Shown: piece after piece, positions 31,561 to 42,902 of the stretch
How the letters are laid out: every line of letters begins with the position of its first letter
How positions within the stretch are numbered: the first letter of the stretch is position 1
Source: Adiantum capillus-veneris
Taxonomy: Eukaryota; Streptophyta; Polypodiopsida; Polypodiales; Pteridaceae
Direction of reading: 5' to 3'
Assembly: GCA_014529385.2 (NCBI GenBank)
Contig: CM043965.1
Location: 66,189,190 to 66,249,189 of the forward strand
DNA: 60,000 nt
Notes under the pieces: model-generated
What the model saw: the letters and a program-made list of their open reading frames with translations, nothing else
Databases searched by the model: none
Told to the model about the DNA's origin: nothing
Made by a program: the position numbers and the translations under genes

Positions 31561-32390
31561 ATTATCTATCTTCCATGATAGATGAGTATGCTACTGACCC
31601 CGATTTTAAAGATGTAATTTCAGCCCTTGCCTTAGGGAAGAAAGAAGAACCGTTCACTTTGCAGGATGATTATCTTCTCCATGGAAATCGGCTATGTGTT
31701 ACTCACTCTCTTCGCAAGAAAGTAAAGTATGAGTCCCATGCTCCTCCCTCTGTGGGGCATAGAGGGGTTCGACCTACTCTTTGAGGAGTAGAGACATATT
31801 TCTATTGGCCTACCATGAAAGTGGACATACAAGAGTACGTTTCCAAATGTGTGGTATGCCAAATGACCAAGTATGATAGGGGAAGCAACCTGGATTACTC
31901 CAGGCATTGCTAATTCCTAATTCACCATGAGCATATCCATGGATTTTTTCTTTGGATTGCCTAAGTCTATCCATGGGAATATGGACGATAGTTGATAGGT
32001 TTAGCAAACAAGCACATTTCATACCTATCAAAAAGACTATCAAGGCACACCAAATGGCAACCCTCTTCATATCCCAAATTTTAAAACACCATGGCTTGCC
32101 AACATCAATAGTGTTGGATAGAGATCCTTGAATAACCAATAATTTATGGAAGGGTCTCTTTGAGAATCTAGGTGCATGGCTAAATTTCTCTTCGGCCTAT
32201 CACCCACAAACGGATGGCCAAAGTGAAATAACCAACCTTACGATACTCGAGACTTATGTTACAGAAGTAGATCAATGTGTCCAATGGGAGAAGTAATTAT
32301 CTCTTGTAGAGTATGCATACAATAACACTGTCTATACCACTACAGAGAAGGCTCCTTTTGAAATCATTGAGGGAAGATTAGTAGGTCCCT
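31561..32390 (+). pseudogene. Gyp3 integrase (broken)
   Basis: The zinc region has VGHRGVRPTL, a stop, then YFYWPTMKVDIQEYVSKCVV with the final CX2C. The core has ISMDFFFGLPK, VDRFSKQAHFIPIKKTIKA, LKHHGLPTSIVLDRDP, a TGA, and FSSAYHPQTDGQSEITN (third catalytic region, Glu present). Then VEYAYNNTVYTTTEKAPFEI follows. TGA at about 32129 and TAA at about 32297 fit C-to-T changes in CGA and CAA codons. The gene is inactive. Confidence 0.85.
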
Positions 32391-32935
32391 TGCTACTTAA
32401 GGTACATGGGAAGATCTTCGCTATTGATGAGATATCCAAGACCTACAACAATCTTTTCAAAAGATCAAGGAGGCTATATCTATCTCCCAAACAAAGGCAA
32501 AAGTCTACTGCTGACAAGCACAAAAGGGCCTTAGTCTTCGAGGAAAATAATTGGGTCCTACTCAAGTTTCCCAAGGCTCGATTGAGGAAAACTATGGTCA
32601 AAAATCATATGGGCCACCGAAAGTAGTATGCTTAGTTAGCAAAAAGATCTATGGTCCTTTCTAAATCTTAAAACCAATCGACAAGATGGCCTATCAACTC
32701 AAGTTGCCCAACAATTGGCCGCCAGAGATCGAAGATCAAGAAGAGGTGCTGCAGCCGAAATCGACTCTTTGACACACGAAGACAAGGTAGTAAGACATGG
32801 TAAGATTAGCACAGTATCTTATTGAATTTATAACCTACCCTTTTGAAGATGCTAGGTGGATGCAAGGAACACAGCTTAAGGATAGTATGAACCTTGTCAA
32901 TGCATACAATACTACACTGGAGTAAGAAAATGTAA
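32391..32935 (+). pseudogene. Gyp3 integrase C-terminus and chromodomain-like tail
   Basis: The frame contains YLSPKQRQKSTADKHKRALV and NWVLLKFPKARLRK (integrase C-terminal module). Across frameshifts come YQLKLPNNWPP and then EDKVVRHGKISTVS with FEDARWMQGTQLKDSMNLVN, which matches the chromodomain-like end of plant chromoviruses. A weak purine tract (33251-33261) follows about 300 bases later, before the 3' LTR. Confidence 0.65.
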
Positions 32936-33261
32936 ATGCTTTCAAAATGAACAATGTTTTTGTCTTATAAGATTAATCCTATTTTTTGCACAAATTTAAA
33001 TAGTATGCATGCTTAGAATTATGTTTGTGATGACGACGTCACTCAAACACCAAGTAGAATTTGTCACTTTACTTTGGGAGTATGATATGGACTAAAGAGA
33101 AGACATGTTTGCACCAGCCAAGTCTCCCAAGCACCAAATGGACTAGTCATCCATTATGGAATGATGTCGTATCTACCCGCTAAGAAACGTAGACTAATGA
33201 CTAAGACTTTATCTCTTCTACCTCATAGTCAAGGACGACTATGGTTTGAAGAGAGAGGTAA

Positions 33262-33611
33262 TGTCATAAAATCTAATATTTACCTATTCCAAAAAAGATT
33301 TTCTCATATTGAACTGATCATTTAATATGGGGGAGACGAATGGAAGAAGAGGTAGAATATAGATGTGCATATAATGGAGCTTAGAAGACCTTAGAGTTAG
33401 CTTCATGAAAGACCTCCAAAGGTTAGTGTTAAGAGTCCTTAGACCTCGGACCTTAAGCAAGTTGGGTTGACCTTGAGGTGGGAACCCTACCCAAGGTTGA
33501 GGTGCTTGTCGTGCTTGTTGACTAAGGTACTTAAGGTGTTTGTGCGAACCTTGCCCAAGCTTGAGGTGCTTGTCATGCTTAAATGACTAAGGTGCTTGAA
33601 GTGTTCAATTA
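33262..33611 (+). repeat. Gyp3 3' LTR, truncated
   Basis: It parallels 21129-21475 and stops abruptly at GTGTTCAATT, after which unrelated sequence starts. It is preceded by GAAGAGAGAGG, a plausible polypurine tract. Confidence 0.8.
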
Positions 33612-34250
33612 GGTGGGCATGGCTTTGTAGGATCTGGAAGGGGGTCTTGTCCAGGAACTGTATATAACAATGAGACGTACGGGCCCCACACATCATGACA
33701 AGTAATCACTGGGGGAGCCATGCCTCTCTTGAGTTTCTACTCAAGAACACTTTATACAAGTCTCGCTCCATCTAGGCCAAGTAAGCTTGTTTCTTCTGTC
33801 ACACAAGGCGCCAGGAAGCAATCTGAGATTAGAGCAGAACGTAGACACAAAACTATACTGATTGATTCAACTTGAAAGTGTGTACAAAGGGCTCATTATA
33901 TAGAGCTGGCTAAGGCATCTCATTTGGCATCACTGATGACATCATACAAAGGCTCCAAATCAACCCATCAAACTTGCAAACTTGTGGGTGACCTTTCAAG
34001 CCACTTTAGGAGTCGATTTACCAAACGCAAGCTCTTGCCTATAGGCTTCAAAACTTGCCTATTTTAGATGCTATGCTTTATGCACGATCACAAGTTTGTC
34101 TTATTGAGATGCAAATTTTTGTTTGAAAACCTCATAGTTTAATCCTCTTTAGATACATAATACCTAGACTTTGTAGCACGAAGAACAAGGTTAGAGTTCA
34201 TGTTGGCATTCTCAAAGAATAAGAAAAGAGAAGTAAAGCCATGTAATGCT
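33612..34250 (-). repeat. Inverted fragment of the Cop1-type LTR family
   Basis: Read on the minus strand, 33960-33868 contains GGCTCTATATAATGAGC-like sequence with CTCCAAATC on one side and TACACACTTTCAA on the other. This closely follows 40350-40450 and 37810-37905 (plus strand). No coding sequence is attached, so it is an LTR remnant. Confidence 0.6.
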
Positions 34251-34269
34251 GTGAAATGAGAGGACCCAT

Positions 34270-34450
34270 TTACAATTTAGTTGTTTCCTTACATTGACTG
34301 ATCCACCTTTTCATGGGACATTTTGTACTTTTATTGTTTCCTTATATGGATTGCACTTATTCAAACGTTTGTCACTTCAATTGTTTCCTTACATCGCTTG
34401 CAGAATCTTTTCATGAATTTTATCATTTTATTGTTTCTTTACAATGATAT
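34270..34450. repeat. Spaced repeat of TTGTTTCCTTACA (four copies)
   Basis: The words at about 34280, 34332, 34380 and 34431 (the last TTGTTTCTTTACA) are spaced about 50 bp apart, with variable sequence between them that often includes CTTTTCATG. Confidence 0.6.
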
Positions 34451-35493
34451 GCAAATGGGTGCAAAAGACTTGGAAGATCCTCTCACAGAGGAATGACATG
34501 ATTCTAGGAGGAAAGGTTCTTAAGAATCAAGCTACTTTGGTTTGCATCTAGATTATTTGCTTTTGCTATCTCAAACAAACCTAGAAATCGAGGAACCTGC
34601 AAGTACTTGAAGGAAACCTTGCAACAACTAGGTTGAAGAGATCATTCTTGAGAGCAAGGAGTGGATTCTCTTTATTGGGAAACACAGAGAATCCGAGGAG
34701 TGGAAGCAAGTACTCCTACTAGACATTAGGGGAAGTGATAATTGTGGACTCTTGGCTACAATAGTGCCACAACTTGAACACGTTTTGTAGAAGTGGCTAA
34801 GAAAAGTGTGAAGCACACTTTTGTATGTCTAGGCTCCTCAAGGCACAAACCGTGCTTAAGGCTTAATCTACGTTCTTTGCTATGATAATACAACCCTACC
34901 ACTCACAATTGTGAGCATGGAAAAAAAAAAGAAATAGGAAAGAGAAGCACATTCCCTAAAATGCTCCTATAATGTGTATCTCTCTTGCTTAAAGATTTCC
35001 AAAATATCCCTTTCTTTTGCAAACAATTCTCACAAAAAAAAAGTCAATTTTGAGAACATCTCTAGCACATTATTTTTATGAGTTTCCCCACAAAAATTGA
35101 TGTTTTTGTGAGACAAGATAATGCAAGAATTTTATGTCTATGTGGGCTCTTTTGACGAAATTCATTATCCATGTGCACAATGCCACAGTTTTTTAAAGAA
35201 ACACTTTACCTAAGGTACAAAAGAGTCTTTATCGTTTGATAGACTAATTAATCGTGTGAAACTTTGATCAGTATGCAAAATTTGTTGTACACTTTTTAAA
35301 GACATGTTTTATTGGAGGCAAATAAAAATATGTCAACATTGCTCAATAGACTAAACAATCTGAAATTTTGATCCATATATACAAAATTTATACAAGAGTC
35401 TGTGGGATTTTAAAAAATTGCAAGGGTCAAAAATATTCTTGAGAGAACGGTGAGTGTGTATTTGAGTGAGACAAAGAAGAGGCAGGAATGCTT

Positions 35494-35527
<34 letters not shown>

Positions 35528-37024
35528 CGGGGGTAGAGTGTGTCTCAACATGTGTGCACACATGTCATGTCTATCTCTTCCTCGTTTTGGAGGTTTATAC
35601 ATTATGTTGATATATTTAGAGAAAGTTAACCAAAGAGAAGAAATCTTTTTTGAGAGGCTCCTTTTTTTGGGCCATAGTCACAGATTTGAGTGATAAACTT
35701 AAAGTAAAAAGCAACCACACCCATACAAACTCCTCACGAACTGCATGCAAGAGTTTCCAAAAAGAATAACTTATGTTAGTCTACGAGAGCATACGAAGAT
35801 CCGATAGATATAATGAAACCAAATACATCGGCTCATCTGGGAGCCATTTAACCAGGAATCAAGGGACATAGATATGCACAAGCAAAGAGCCTAAAAACTC
35901 AAAACACAAGGAAGTTTTGACAGCCAAACCACAACGGATTCCACAAATTGATTCAAGCTACCACCAAGACCAATCCTCCTTGCAAGTGCCGACAAAAGCT
36001 TGACAAAAAAAACACGTATGTCGATTGATAGAAGAAAACAACAAGTTCAAAAGGCAAAACCAGGCTAAAAGGGTGAGCCAAGCCGCCTCAAACTCCAAAG
36101 CTACCTAGGGGCGCCATAAGATGGAACAAAGCTACCACCGACCCCCCCACCCTTCTGAGATCTGCTTTGCCTATAGCTTGCCAACTCGAACCAACCACAA
36201 CCATCATTTCATCACAGAGGGCTTGGAGGGAGGCCTCCACTAGGGCCAAAAAGAAGGGGGAGGAAACGAGTAGAGCTAGAGACCCCTTGGCCAGAATTGC
36301 TGGGCTCTTTGCCCCAAGAAACCCCAGGCCCCGCTCAGGAATCCACCACCAAGAGGCACATCAGACCCTGCCACATACACACCTTGCGGCAAACCATCCG
36401 GGGCCTCCTTGTCCATATGCACCTCATAGATTGTGGGGATACAATAGGAAGCTCCCTCAATCTTTGAGAGGTTCTTAAAACAAATGCATTTTAAAGAGCA
36501 TGGTTTGTTGGATTAACTAGGTAAAGGTGAATTTTTAAAATGCCCTCTTTTATTTTGTTTTTGCTAGCACTTTGTGGTAGGCATGCGAATCAAAAGAGAT
36601 AGATGTATAAAATGGGTGAGGTTTCCCAAAAATGACAAGCATATAGCATCGATTATCATATATGTATGAAAATCATATTATTAATTAGCATTTTATTTAT
36701 GGTATGTTCTTAATTATGCTCGCTTGATCCTTTAACAATTGTCTAGCTGTAACTTTGCCTATGTTTGGATGTTTCTCCAAGAATAAACCCACTTCACATA
36801 TGCATCTTCTTTGATGTTGGTCATAGGCCGAGGCCTAAAAGCATGCAATAGTTGACAGGTAGCCTTTACACCCGATAGAAGTAGGACATTGTCCCATCTC
36901 TATGTAGCTTGCATTGCAAAACACCTTTATGTAATGATCAAAATTGCATGCAATATGAATAAATATAATTTAGAGATAATTTCCTTTTGTAATATTCAAC
37001 CATAATTTATATCATGCACTGAAA
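34451..37024. other. Unassigned AT-rich DNA
   Basis: No gene supported. A short (GA)n tract lies at 35499-35527. A 103-codon frame at 36167-36478 is Pro/His/Arg-rich and overlaps no recognised domain. The area around 35900-36480 is richer in C and A and may be the end of an old transposon, but this could not be shown. Confidence 0.4.
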
Positions 37025-37440
37025 TTGCTGCTTATTAGCAAGTATCTATAGAGATGCCACCTTGGGAAGAGAGATGAATGGAAAAAGAAAGTTGGTAATA
37101 TGGAAAGGAGTCTATGTGGGGACGGGCAATTTGGAGGGGTGCGAGGTCCACAAGTGGAAGCAATAAGGGTGGGGAGGTGGTAGCAAGAGACAAGGATAGA
37201 GGGACGTCTTTGTTTTGTTATTTGCAAGGTGAGAATTGGTGAGCAGCCTAAGCGTTTTCCCCCCTTGGTTTAGCTTGGCAGGTGAAGAGTATTGTGGCTC
37301 TGTGCATTTGGCTTTGAGTGCAATGAGTCTCTATATTTTGAGTCTAGTGTTTCCCCCAACCTTCATTAGTTGGAATTTGGGGAGATTCCAAATAAAGGAA
37401 AGCAAGAAAAGGAGCTTGGAGGTGGGCTCATTCTAGATTG
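37025..37440. repeat. Dispersed repeat unit, copy 1
   Basis: It is colinear with 47820-48010 and 48600-48790. Shared words include CACCTTGGGAAG with AGAGATGAAT, GGAAAGGAGTC, GAAGAGT(A/G)TTGTGGCTC and TTAGTTGGAAT. The family is unidentified and no protein was seen. Confidence 0.65.
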
Positions 37441-37617
37441 GAGCTAATTAAGTGGAATCTTGGAGATGCCCTTGGTTAAAGAGAAGAAAAGACAAGGGGT
37501 GAGGCAAAAGTAAAATTGAGCGAGTTAGGTAATTATATGCTATCTTGAAAAGTTGAAATTAAAGGGTAGTGAACATGGGATAGTTAGCAAAAGGAAGGGT
37601 GGCCTAGGTGTATAGGT

Positions 37618-38021
37618 ACCCACAAGGGGCATTTTCAAATGGTGTGGACTCACTTAGACTTAGTAAAAGGGTGCACAAAACGTGCCTAAAAGAGTATCCA
37701 CGTCTTATGATGTCATGTATGATGCTAGATGAGATGCCTACTCTATCTCTATAGACTTAGTAAAAGGGTGCACAAAACGTGCCTAAAAGAGTATCCACGA
37801 GTTATCTATTGGATTTGGAGCCTCTTATGATGTCATGTATGATGCTAGATGAGATGCCTACTCTATCTCTATATAGTGAACCTCATTGTACTCACTTTCA
37901 CTCAACTTGAGTTATTATTTTGTGTTTATGCTCTACTCTAATTTCAATTGAGTGATTAAGCTTGTGCTTAGCATGTTATTATTATGAATGCAACACTCTC
38001 TAAACCTCCCTAATCCCTACA
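37618..38021 (+). repeat. Cop1 5' LTR (left part missing) with internal duplication
   Basis: A segment starting GACTTAGTAAAAGGGTGCAC occurs at 37657 and again at 37754, each followed by TCTTATGATGTCATGTATGA and CTCTATCTCTATA. The first unit is about 97 bp and the second about 120 bp, because 23 bases are missing from the first. Confidence 0.75.
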
Positions 38022-38023
38022 AA

Positions 38024-38036
38024 TGGTGTTAGAGCC
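38024..38036 (+). other. Cop1 primer-binding site
   Basis: TGGTGTTAGAGCC, a two-base variant of the tRNA-iMet site, two bases after the LTR end. Confidence 0.6.
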
Positions 38037-38211
38037 ATAGTACGTGATTAGCATCTCATGATCATCCATTAGGATCACTGTGCTAAATCATGTGGCGTCT
38101 CTCCTCTCTCCATTGTGATTGTTTCAAAATACTTATACATTTACATATAGGCTGTGTTAAGTATGGAGCTTGATTTACCCTTTGTAATTTTCTGTGGTAA
38201 AAGCGCACATT

Positions 38212-38942
38212 TGTAAGGCCCCCATTATGAGGAGAAGCCATCGTGCGTGAAGGAAAATCACTCACCGAAAACCAAAAATTTTCACGGACAAGAATCAGGG
38301 GCAACTTTAAAGCCCTCGGGGGCGGAGGCCCCCAAGACTTTTTTTTCGCCGGAATATTATGGCCGGACGGCGGCCGGAAAGTGGTCGGAAAACAACCGGT
38401 CGGTTGGCCGGTGGCCAGTGGTCGGAAGTCAATGGCCGGTGGCCGGTGGTCGGAAGTCAATGGCCGGTGGCCGGTGGCTGAATTCAATGGCCGGTGGCCG
38501 AATTCAAAAGCGGACTTGTCTTCTCAAGGGCGGCCACACATGGGCGGATTGGAGGGTCCGATTTGGACCTATTCGCACAAGGGCGGCTACACATGGCTGT
38601 CTCTCATAAGAGAGGGCAACCCTTTTGGCCTATAAAAGGAGGCCATTTCTACACACATTTCATAGTGTGAAGTTGATGCAACAAGGTGAGTGTGAGGTGG
38701 TGAGAGTGAAGCAAGGCGGGAGCTCCATTAAGGGTATAATCCCTTTGTAAACTACTTCTTATTTTGAAGTACTAAAGCCATTGAGTGGCTGCTTTCCCGT
38801 GGACGTAGCCCACATTGGGTGAACCACGTATATCGTGTGTACTCTCTCTCTCTCTACTCTATAATCTCGTGTATATAAATCTGTCTCTCTCCATTAAGTA
38901 ATCTACTCAATTATCTATTTAGCTACGTCTTATTTCCTAACA
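38212..38942 (+). repeat. LTR of another family nested in Cop1 (possible solo LTR)
   Basis: It starts TGTAAGGCCC and ends CCTAACA, with a TATA box (TATAAAAGG, 38631-38639) followed by a CTACACACATTTCATAGTG leader as in the Gyp3 LTR. There is no gag or primer site after it. The five-base flanks (ACATT and GGCTG) do not match, so the limits or the solo status are uncertain. Confidence 0.5.
38399..38510. repeat. 28-bp GC-rich minisatellite
   Basis: GTCGGAAGTCAATGGCCGG starts at 38421 and again at 38449 with an identical 28-bp unit, followed by shorter derivatives with GGCTGAATTCAATGGCCGG. Confidence 0.85.
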
Positions 38943-39682
38943 GGCTGCACTTTTCATTTCACTCTCACTAATCGCTCCTTGATGGGATAGGTACACATTG
39001 TGTGCCACTACTCAAATTAGGGTGTGGAGTAGTGAAGGGAATTTGGATAAGAGCTTCATTTCTTTAGAATTGGCTCATTACATGTGCTCAAAGTCCTCTA
39101 CACAAGCTTTCTATTGAGCTCCTAACCTCTTCAAACAGCCTTGATTAGCCCTTTCTAATCTTTCTCCAAGTTAGGTGCGTATTTGGTTTTTTTTTCATGG
39201 GAGCTCATTGTTAGAACAAGCTTAACATTCAGTCTTTTTGGGACTCCTATACCCACTTGGTGGAGTGGCTTAGCTCACTAAAGTTGGGGTATGGAGCCAA
39301 AGGTTGTGGGCTCAAAGTTTGTGGAAACTTTTGGAAACGTGGATGGACTTTAGGGGGGACTACTCAAATTGAGCTAATAACTTACGATCGTGTCTGCAGG
39401 GCGTGATTCTCATGAGGGTGAGCCACAAAAAAATTTGGATGCAAGAGATCCTTCAATGAGGTTTGTTACTATTTTGATTCCACCCAAACCCCCTTCTCCT
39501 CTTATGTGAGGATTCTCATGGGACAGCACCGGTGCGCACTCTTTTGCTAAGGGCCAACTCCTATACAAAGATTGGAGAACCATAAGCTTGTAAAAGCTTC
39601 AAGGAATTCTACCAAAGGAGTTTAACACCATCAAGCAATTCAAGGGGAGGTGCACTTTAAGTTGCTTCTAATTGATTAAACA
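38943..39682 (+). other. Cop1 interior, no gene; possible degraded SINE at 39255-39325
   Basis: No open coding sequence. TGGCTTAGCTC near 39266 and GTGGGCTCAAAG near 39307 are spaced like the A and B boxes of a tRNA-derived SINE, but both differ from consensus and no second copy was found. Confidence 0.3.
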
Positions 39683-39900
39683 TGTTTCGAGTGTGGCAAA
39701 GAGGGACATATTGCCAAAGACTTCTTCATGTACAAGGATTCTAGCATTTGTGAAAAGAAGGGCCATACTCCTTACAAGTCTTTCAAGGACAAAGGTAATA
39801 CCAGTAGTAGCTCAAAGCCTAGAAGATCAATTTGCCTAGCTAAAGAAAGCAAAGAAGAAGAAGGGGAAGAAGCTATCAAACAACCTCCTTGTTTCTTGTG
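39683..39900 (+). pseudogene. Cop1 gag zinc-knuckle remnant
   Basis: The plus strand reads CFECGKEGHIAKDF (39683-39724), a CX2CX4HX4 knuckle whose last ligand is Phe instead of Cys, then a Ser/Lys-rich stretch and ICLAKESKEEEGEEAIKQPP up to a TGA near 39900. Copia gag proteins have such a knuckle ahead of the protease. The rest of the polyprotein is absent. Confidence 0.7.
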
Positions 39901-40148
39901 AGTAAAACTATGACAACATTCTTTGCTTGTGTTTTTCGCCTTTGCCTCTTAGTGTCTCTTGTTGAAGATTGTTTGGATTAGCATGGTCTTGGTCTTTATA
40001 CAAATATTCAAGCCGAGGTGTTTTAGAGGTTATCTCTTGGATTATAGATGTTTTTCTTATCTCTTTGGATTGGGAATGTTCTTTCGATCTTTGATTGGAG
40101 CGTGTCAAATGTAGTTAGATATTATAGTTTAAATCCCAAGGGGCGGAT

Positions 40149-40566
40149 TGTTGGGTTTGAGGAACATAGCCTATGCCTTGGCAATAACATCCCTATTCTA
40201 CTGGATGTCTAAGTGGCAGGAATCATGCAGTAGCATGTTGAAAATGGACCTTAATTGTTTAAGGACCCATGAGGGGCATTTCTAAATGGTGTGGACTCAC
40301 TTAGACTCATAAAAGGGTGCAAAAAAGGAAAAAAATAGTACCTAGTGGATTTGGAATGATTTGGAGCCTCTTATGATGTCATGTATGATGCTAGATGAGA
40401 TGCCTCCTCTAGCTCTATATAATGAGCCTCTTTGTACTCACTTTCAATCAAACCTAGTCATCATTTTGTGTCTACACTCTAATCTATTTTTTATTGAGTG
40501 ATTGAGCATGTGATTAGCATTTATAACCATGAATGCAACACTTTCTAAACCTCCTTAATCCCTACA
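40149..40566 (+). repeat. Cop1 3' LTR
   Basis: It begins TGTTGGGTTTGAGG, a common start for copia LTRs, and ends CCCTACA. The following AGTGGTGCAAGCAAC again looks like a degenerate primer site, so this LTR may once have been shared with a further internal region. Confidence 0.75.
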
Positions 40567-40624
40567 AGTGGTGCAAGCAACTTAGGGTGCATATCGGAGT
40601 TGCAAGCAGGAAAGTCAATGTCAG

Positions 40625-40625
<1 letters not shown>

Positions 40626-40653
<28 letters not shown>
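40626..40653. repeat. Poly-G run (28 nt)
   Basis: Uninterrupted G tract, the longest in the window. Confidence 0.97.
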
Positions 40654-40655
<2 letters not shown>

Positions 40656-42374
40656 TGCACACATCTTCCTATTAATCAATGAAGGCCTTTGTTGGTAACG
40701 AGTATTTGCATGCACCCAAGGGGTTTAGCTCAACTATCTTGAGTGTGTACATGAGCCAGCCTCCTCTCCTTTTGAAAGGGATACTAGCTCTTTACGGAGG
40801 CCTTGCCAAAATGGAATTTGTCTATGTGTCAATTAAAGACCATATTAGGTATTTTGGTGAAAATCCTGCATTATGGGAATCTCCAAATTGACCAAATTCA
40901 TGTAATTTGGGAATTTCGCACTGAAAGTGGGAAAAAGGAGATAAGCTTGTTGATTTATGGTTGGTAAACAAAGTGAAAATCATAGGATTGGTGTTGATAA
41001 ACACCAAAAGTCAAGAGTATGCACAACACATGAATACTATCAATTAAATAGAAAAGCGAAAGATACAAACTAAAGATCATGTTTACAAAATTGACTATAA
41101 CAATCACAATAGAAGCTGCACATACTCTACTACAAATTTGATACCATATCCAAATTTTGATCCAAGCGTGGTTGACGTGCATGAGCAAGGTCTGCTTTGG
41201 CTTTTAGAGCATACCTTTCTAGGATATTGATTCTAGAAAATGGTCCTTCTTTGTTGGGTCTCTAAGACCAAACAATTGCATCTAGAGTTTCCCACACTTG
41301 TGGGTCCTTACAGACCACACTTGTGCATCTGTCATCCGACTCTTTCTCGCACAAGGTGCCCCATAAAGAATCAATTTTTTTAAAATTAGTTTGATGATGT
41401 AAGTCCATTATCAATGTTGGATAAATCCATTGCAAGCAAAACCAGATAGATTTATGTGTCACCTTGAACTAAGATAACAAAGTCACCTTGGTGCACATTA
41501 GTCATAGGGTCAAATTGTCTCCTTGATCTATCTCATTGATGATCATTCAACTCTTCAAGGCCAAGGAATCATTTTGCTTATTGTTGTAAATTCATTGTAT
41601 CAAAGTCTAACACTTCTCAAGCTAGGCGCTAATGGAGGGTGGAGATAATAAAGAGCCACCACTTGTACATGTTAAGCCCTATTGAAGCATAGAGATAAGC
41701 AAGGTCCACCACCACTTGTCCAAGCTATAAGGTCAAATTTTTGATATAAGGTCCAACACCTATGCTATTTTACATAATGGATAGTGTGTTTTCCTATTGC
41801 TTGCCCAACTTATGATAAGTTGTAGCATGAAGGGTTTGATTTCAAGGTCCATAATTTATCTAAGCTGGGCTCCATTAACACATGCAAAGAAGCAAATTCC
41901 ACCACTTTGCCAATATATGCATGGAAACTGAGAGGGAGTCCACCTTTTGGGTTTCACATGTGGTGGAATTGTATCAATAGCTTATGCCTAGCTTGGACAA
42001 GTCATGTTCCTTGATTCTCTTCATGCTAAAAGTAAGCTTGTGGTGGACCTTGGAACCCATTGCTCATTTACCCACATAGGCTCTAACATGGATAATGGTT
42101 GATGTTTTTTTCATCATTGTTTAATGAATCCTAGCTTAGATCATTTGTGAGTTTTGAGACTAAATACCCATGCTATAATTGCAAATAAGGCCATGGACCT
42201 TGTATCAATGTCCCATGATTAGGTTGGACAAGTGGTGGACCTTAATTCTATATATGCTAAGATTGAGTAGAAATTAGTCAAACCCTATGTTACAATAATC
42301 AAGATTGAATCTTTATTTGACCACTTGCACAAGTGAATATGAGTTTTTCTTTCCATATTCAAATAGATCTTATA
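40654..42374. other. Unassigned DNA with dispersed GCTTGGACAAGTGGTGG motif
   Basis: No gene supported. Forms of a 20-base motif (see findings) occur in both orientations from about 41620 onward. Confidence 0.4.
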
Positions 42375-42835
42375 TTGGAAAAGTGATAGACCTTGAGACC
42401 TAAACACCCATTTTGCAGTAGAGCATTGGTTTAGAACTTATGCACTTCGAGCATACCTTTGACAAGTAGTACTTATTAGTTGACTTATATCTAGTTGAAC
42501 TTTATGATATTATTGAGACTAAGAGAGAGTGTAGCATAAAAAGGGTTAGGTTTTCAAATTGACTTTCTTTATAGCAATGAGTATATTGTAGATGGATTTT
42601 ATGTTGGAAAAGTGATAGACCTTGAGACCTAAACACCCATTTTGCAGTAGAGCATTGGTTAAGAAATTATGTACTTCGAGCATACCTTTGACAAGTAGTA
42701 CTTATTAATTGACTTAGATCTAGTTGAAATTTATGATATTATTGAGGCTGAGAGAGTGTAGCATAAAAAAGGTTAGGTTTTCAATTTGATTTTCTTTATA
42801 GCAATGAGTATATTGGAGATGGATTTTTCCATCTC
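42375..42835. repeat. 229-bp tandem duplication
   Basis: 42375-42603 and 42604-42835 share TTGGAAAAGTGATAGACC, AAACACCCATTTTGCAGTAG, ACTTCGAGCATACCTTTGAC and TTTCTTTATAGCAATGAGTA in order, with scattered substitutions. Confidence 0.9.
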
Positions 42836-42902
42836 CAATATACTATTGTTTCATCTATTGTTTCTTTATAGCAATGAGTATATTGGAGATGGATTTTTCC
42901 AT
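42807..42902. repeat. Perfect 17-bp hairpin and partial third repeat copy
   Basis: 42807-42823 (AGTATATTGGAGATGGA) is the exact reverse complement of 42828-42844, with a TTTT loop. The stretch TTTCTTTATAGCAATGAGTA to TTTTTCCAT is then repeated again at about 42861-42902. Confidence 0.9.

Larger units (their letters stand above)
21129..33611 (+). mobile_element. Gyp3: Ty3/gypsy element with RT deletion; 5' LTR split by LINE-A
   Basis: A sequence starting TGTCATAAAATCTAATA occurs at 21129 and again at 33262. Both copies run parallel for about 350 bp with small differences, as expected of 5' and 3' LTRs. The 5' copy is interrupted at 21835 by a LINE and resumes at about 28246, ending CATTACA at 28927, just before a primer site. 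Gag, protease, RNase H, integrase and a chromodomain-like tail follow in order. The RT core is missing. The 3' LTR is itself cut at 33611. Confidence 0.8.
37618..40566 (+). mobile_element. Cop1: small copia-like non-autonomous LTR element
   Basis: The repeats at 37618-38021 and 40149-40566 share GGGGCATTT, TGGTGTGGACTCACTTAGAC, GATGATGTCATG-like words, a CTCTATATAATGAGC-type TATA region and the end AATCCCTACA. A primer-like TGGTGTTAGAGCC follows the first, and AAGGGGCGGAT (purine tract) precedes the second. The interior keeps only a zinc-knuckle relic; protease, integrase and RT are missing. The first LTR lacks its left part. Confidence 0.72.

Noticed and set aside
36167-36478. 103-codon frame, Pro/His/Arg-rich
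   Set aside because: Low-complexity composition, no domain, and no neighbouring exon or element part.
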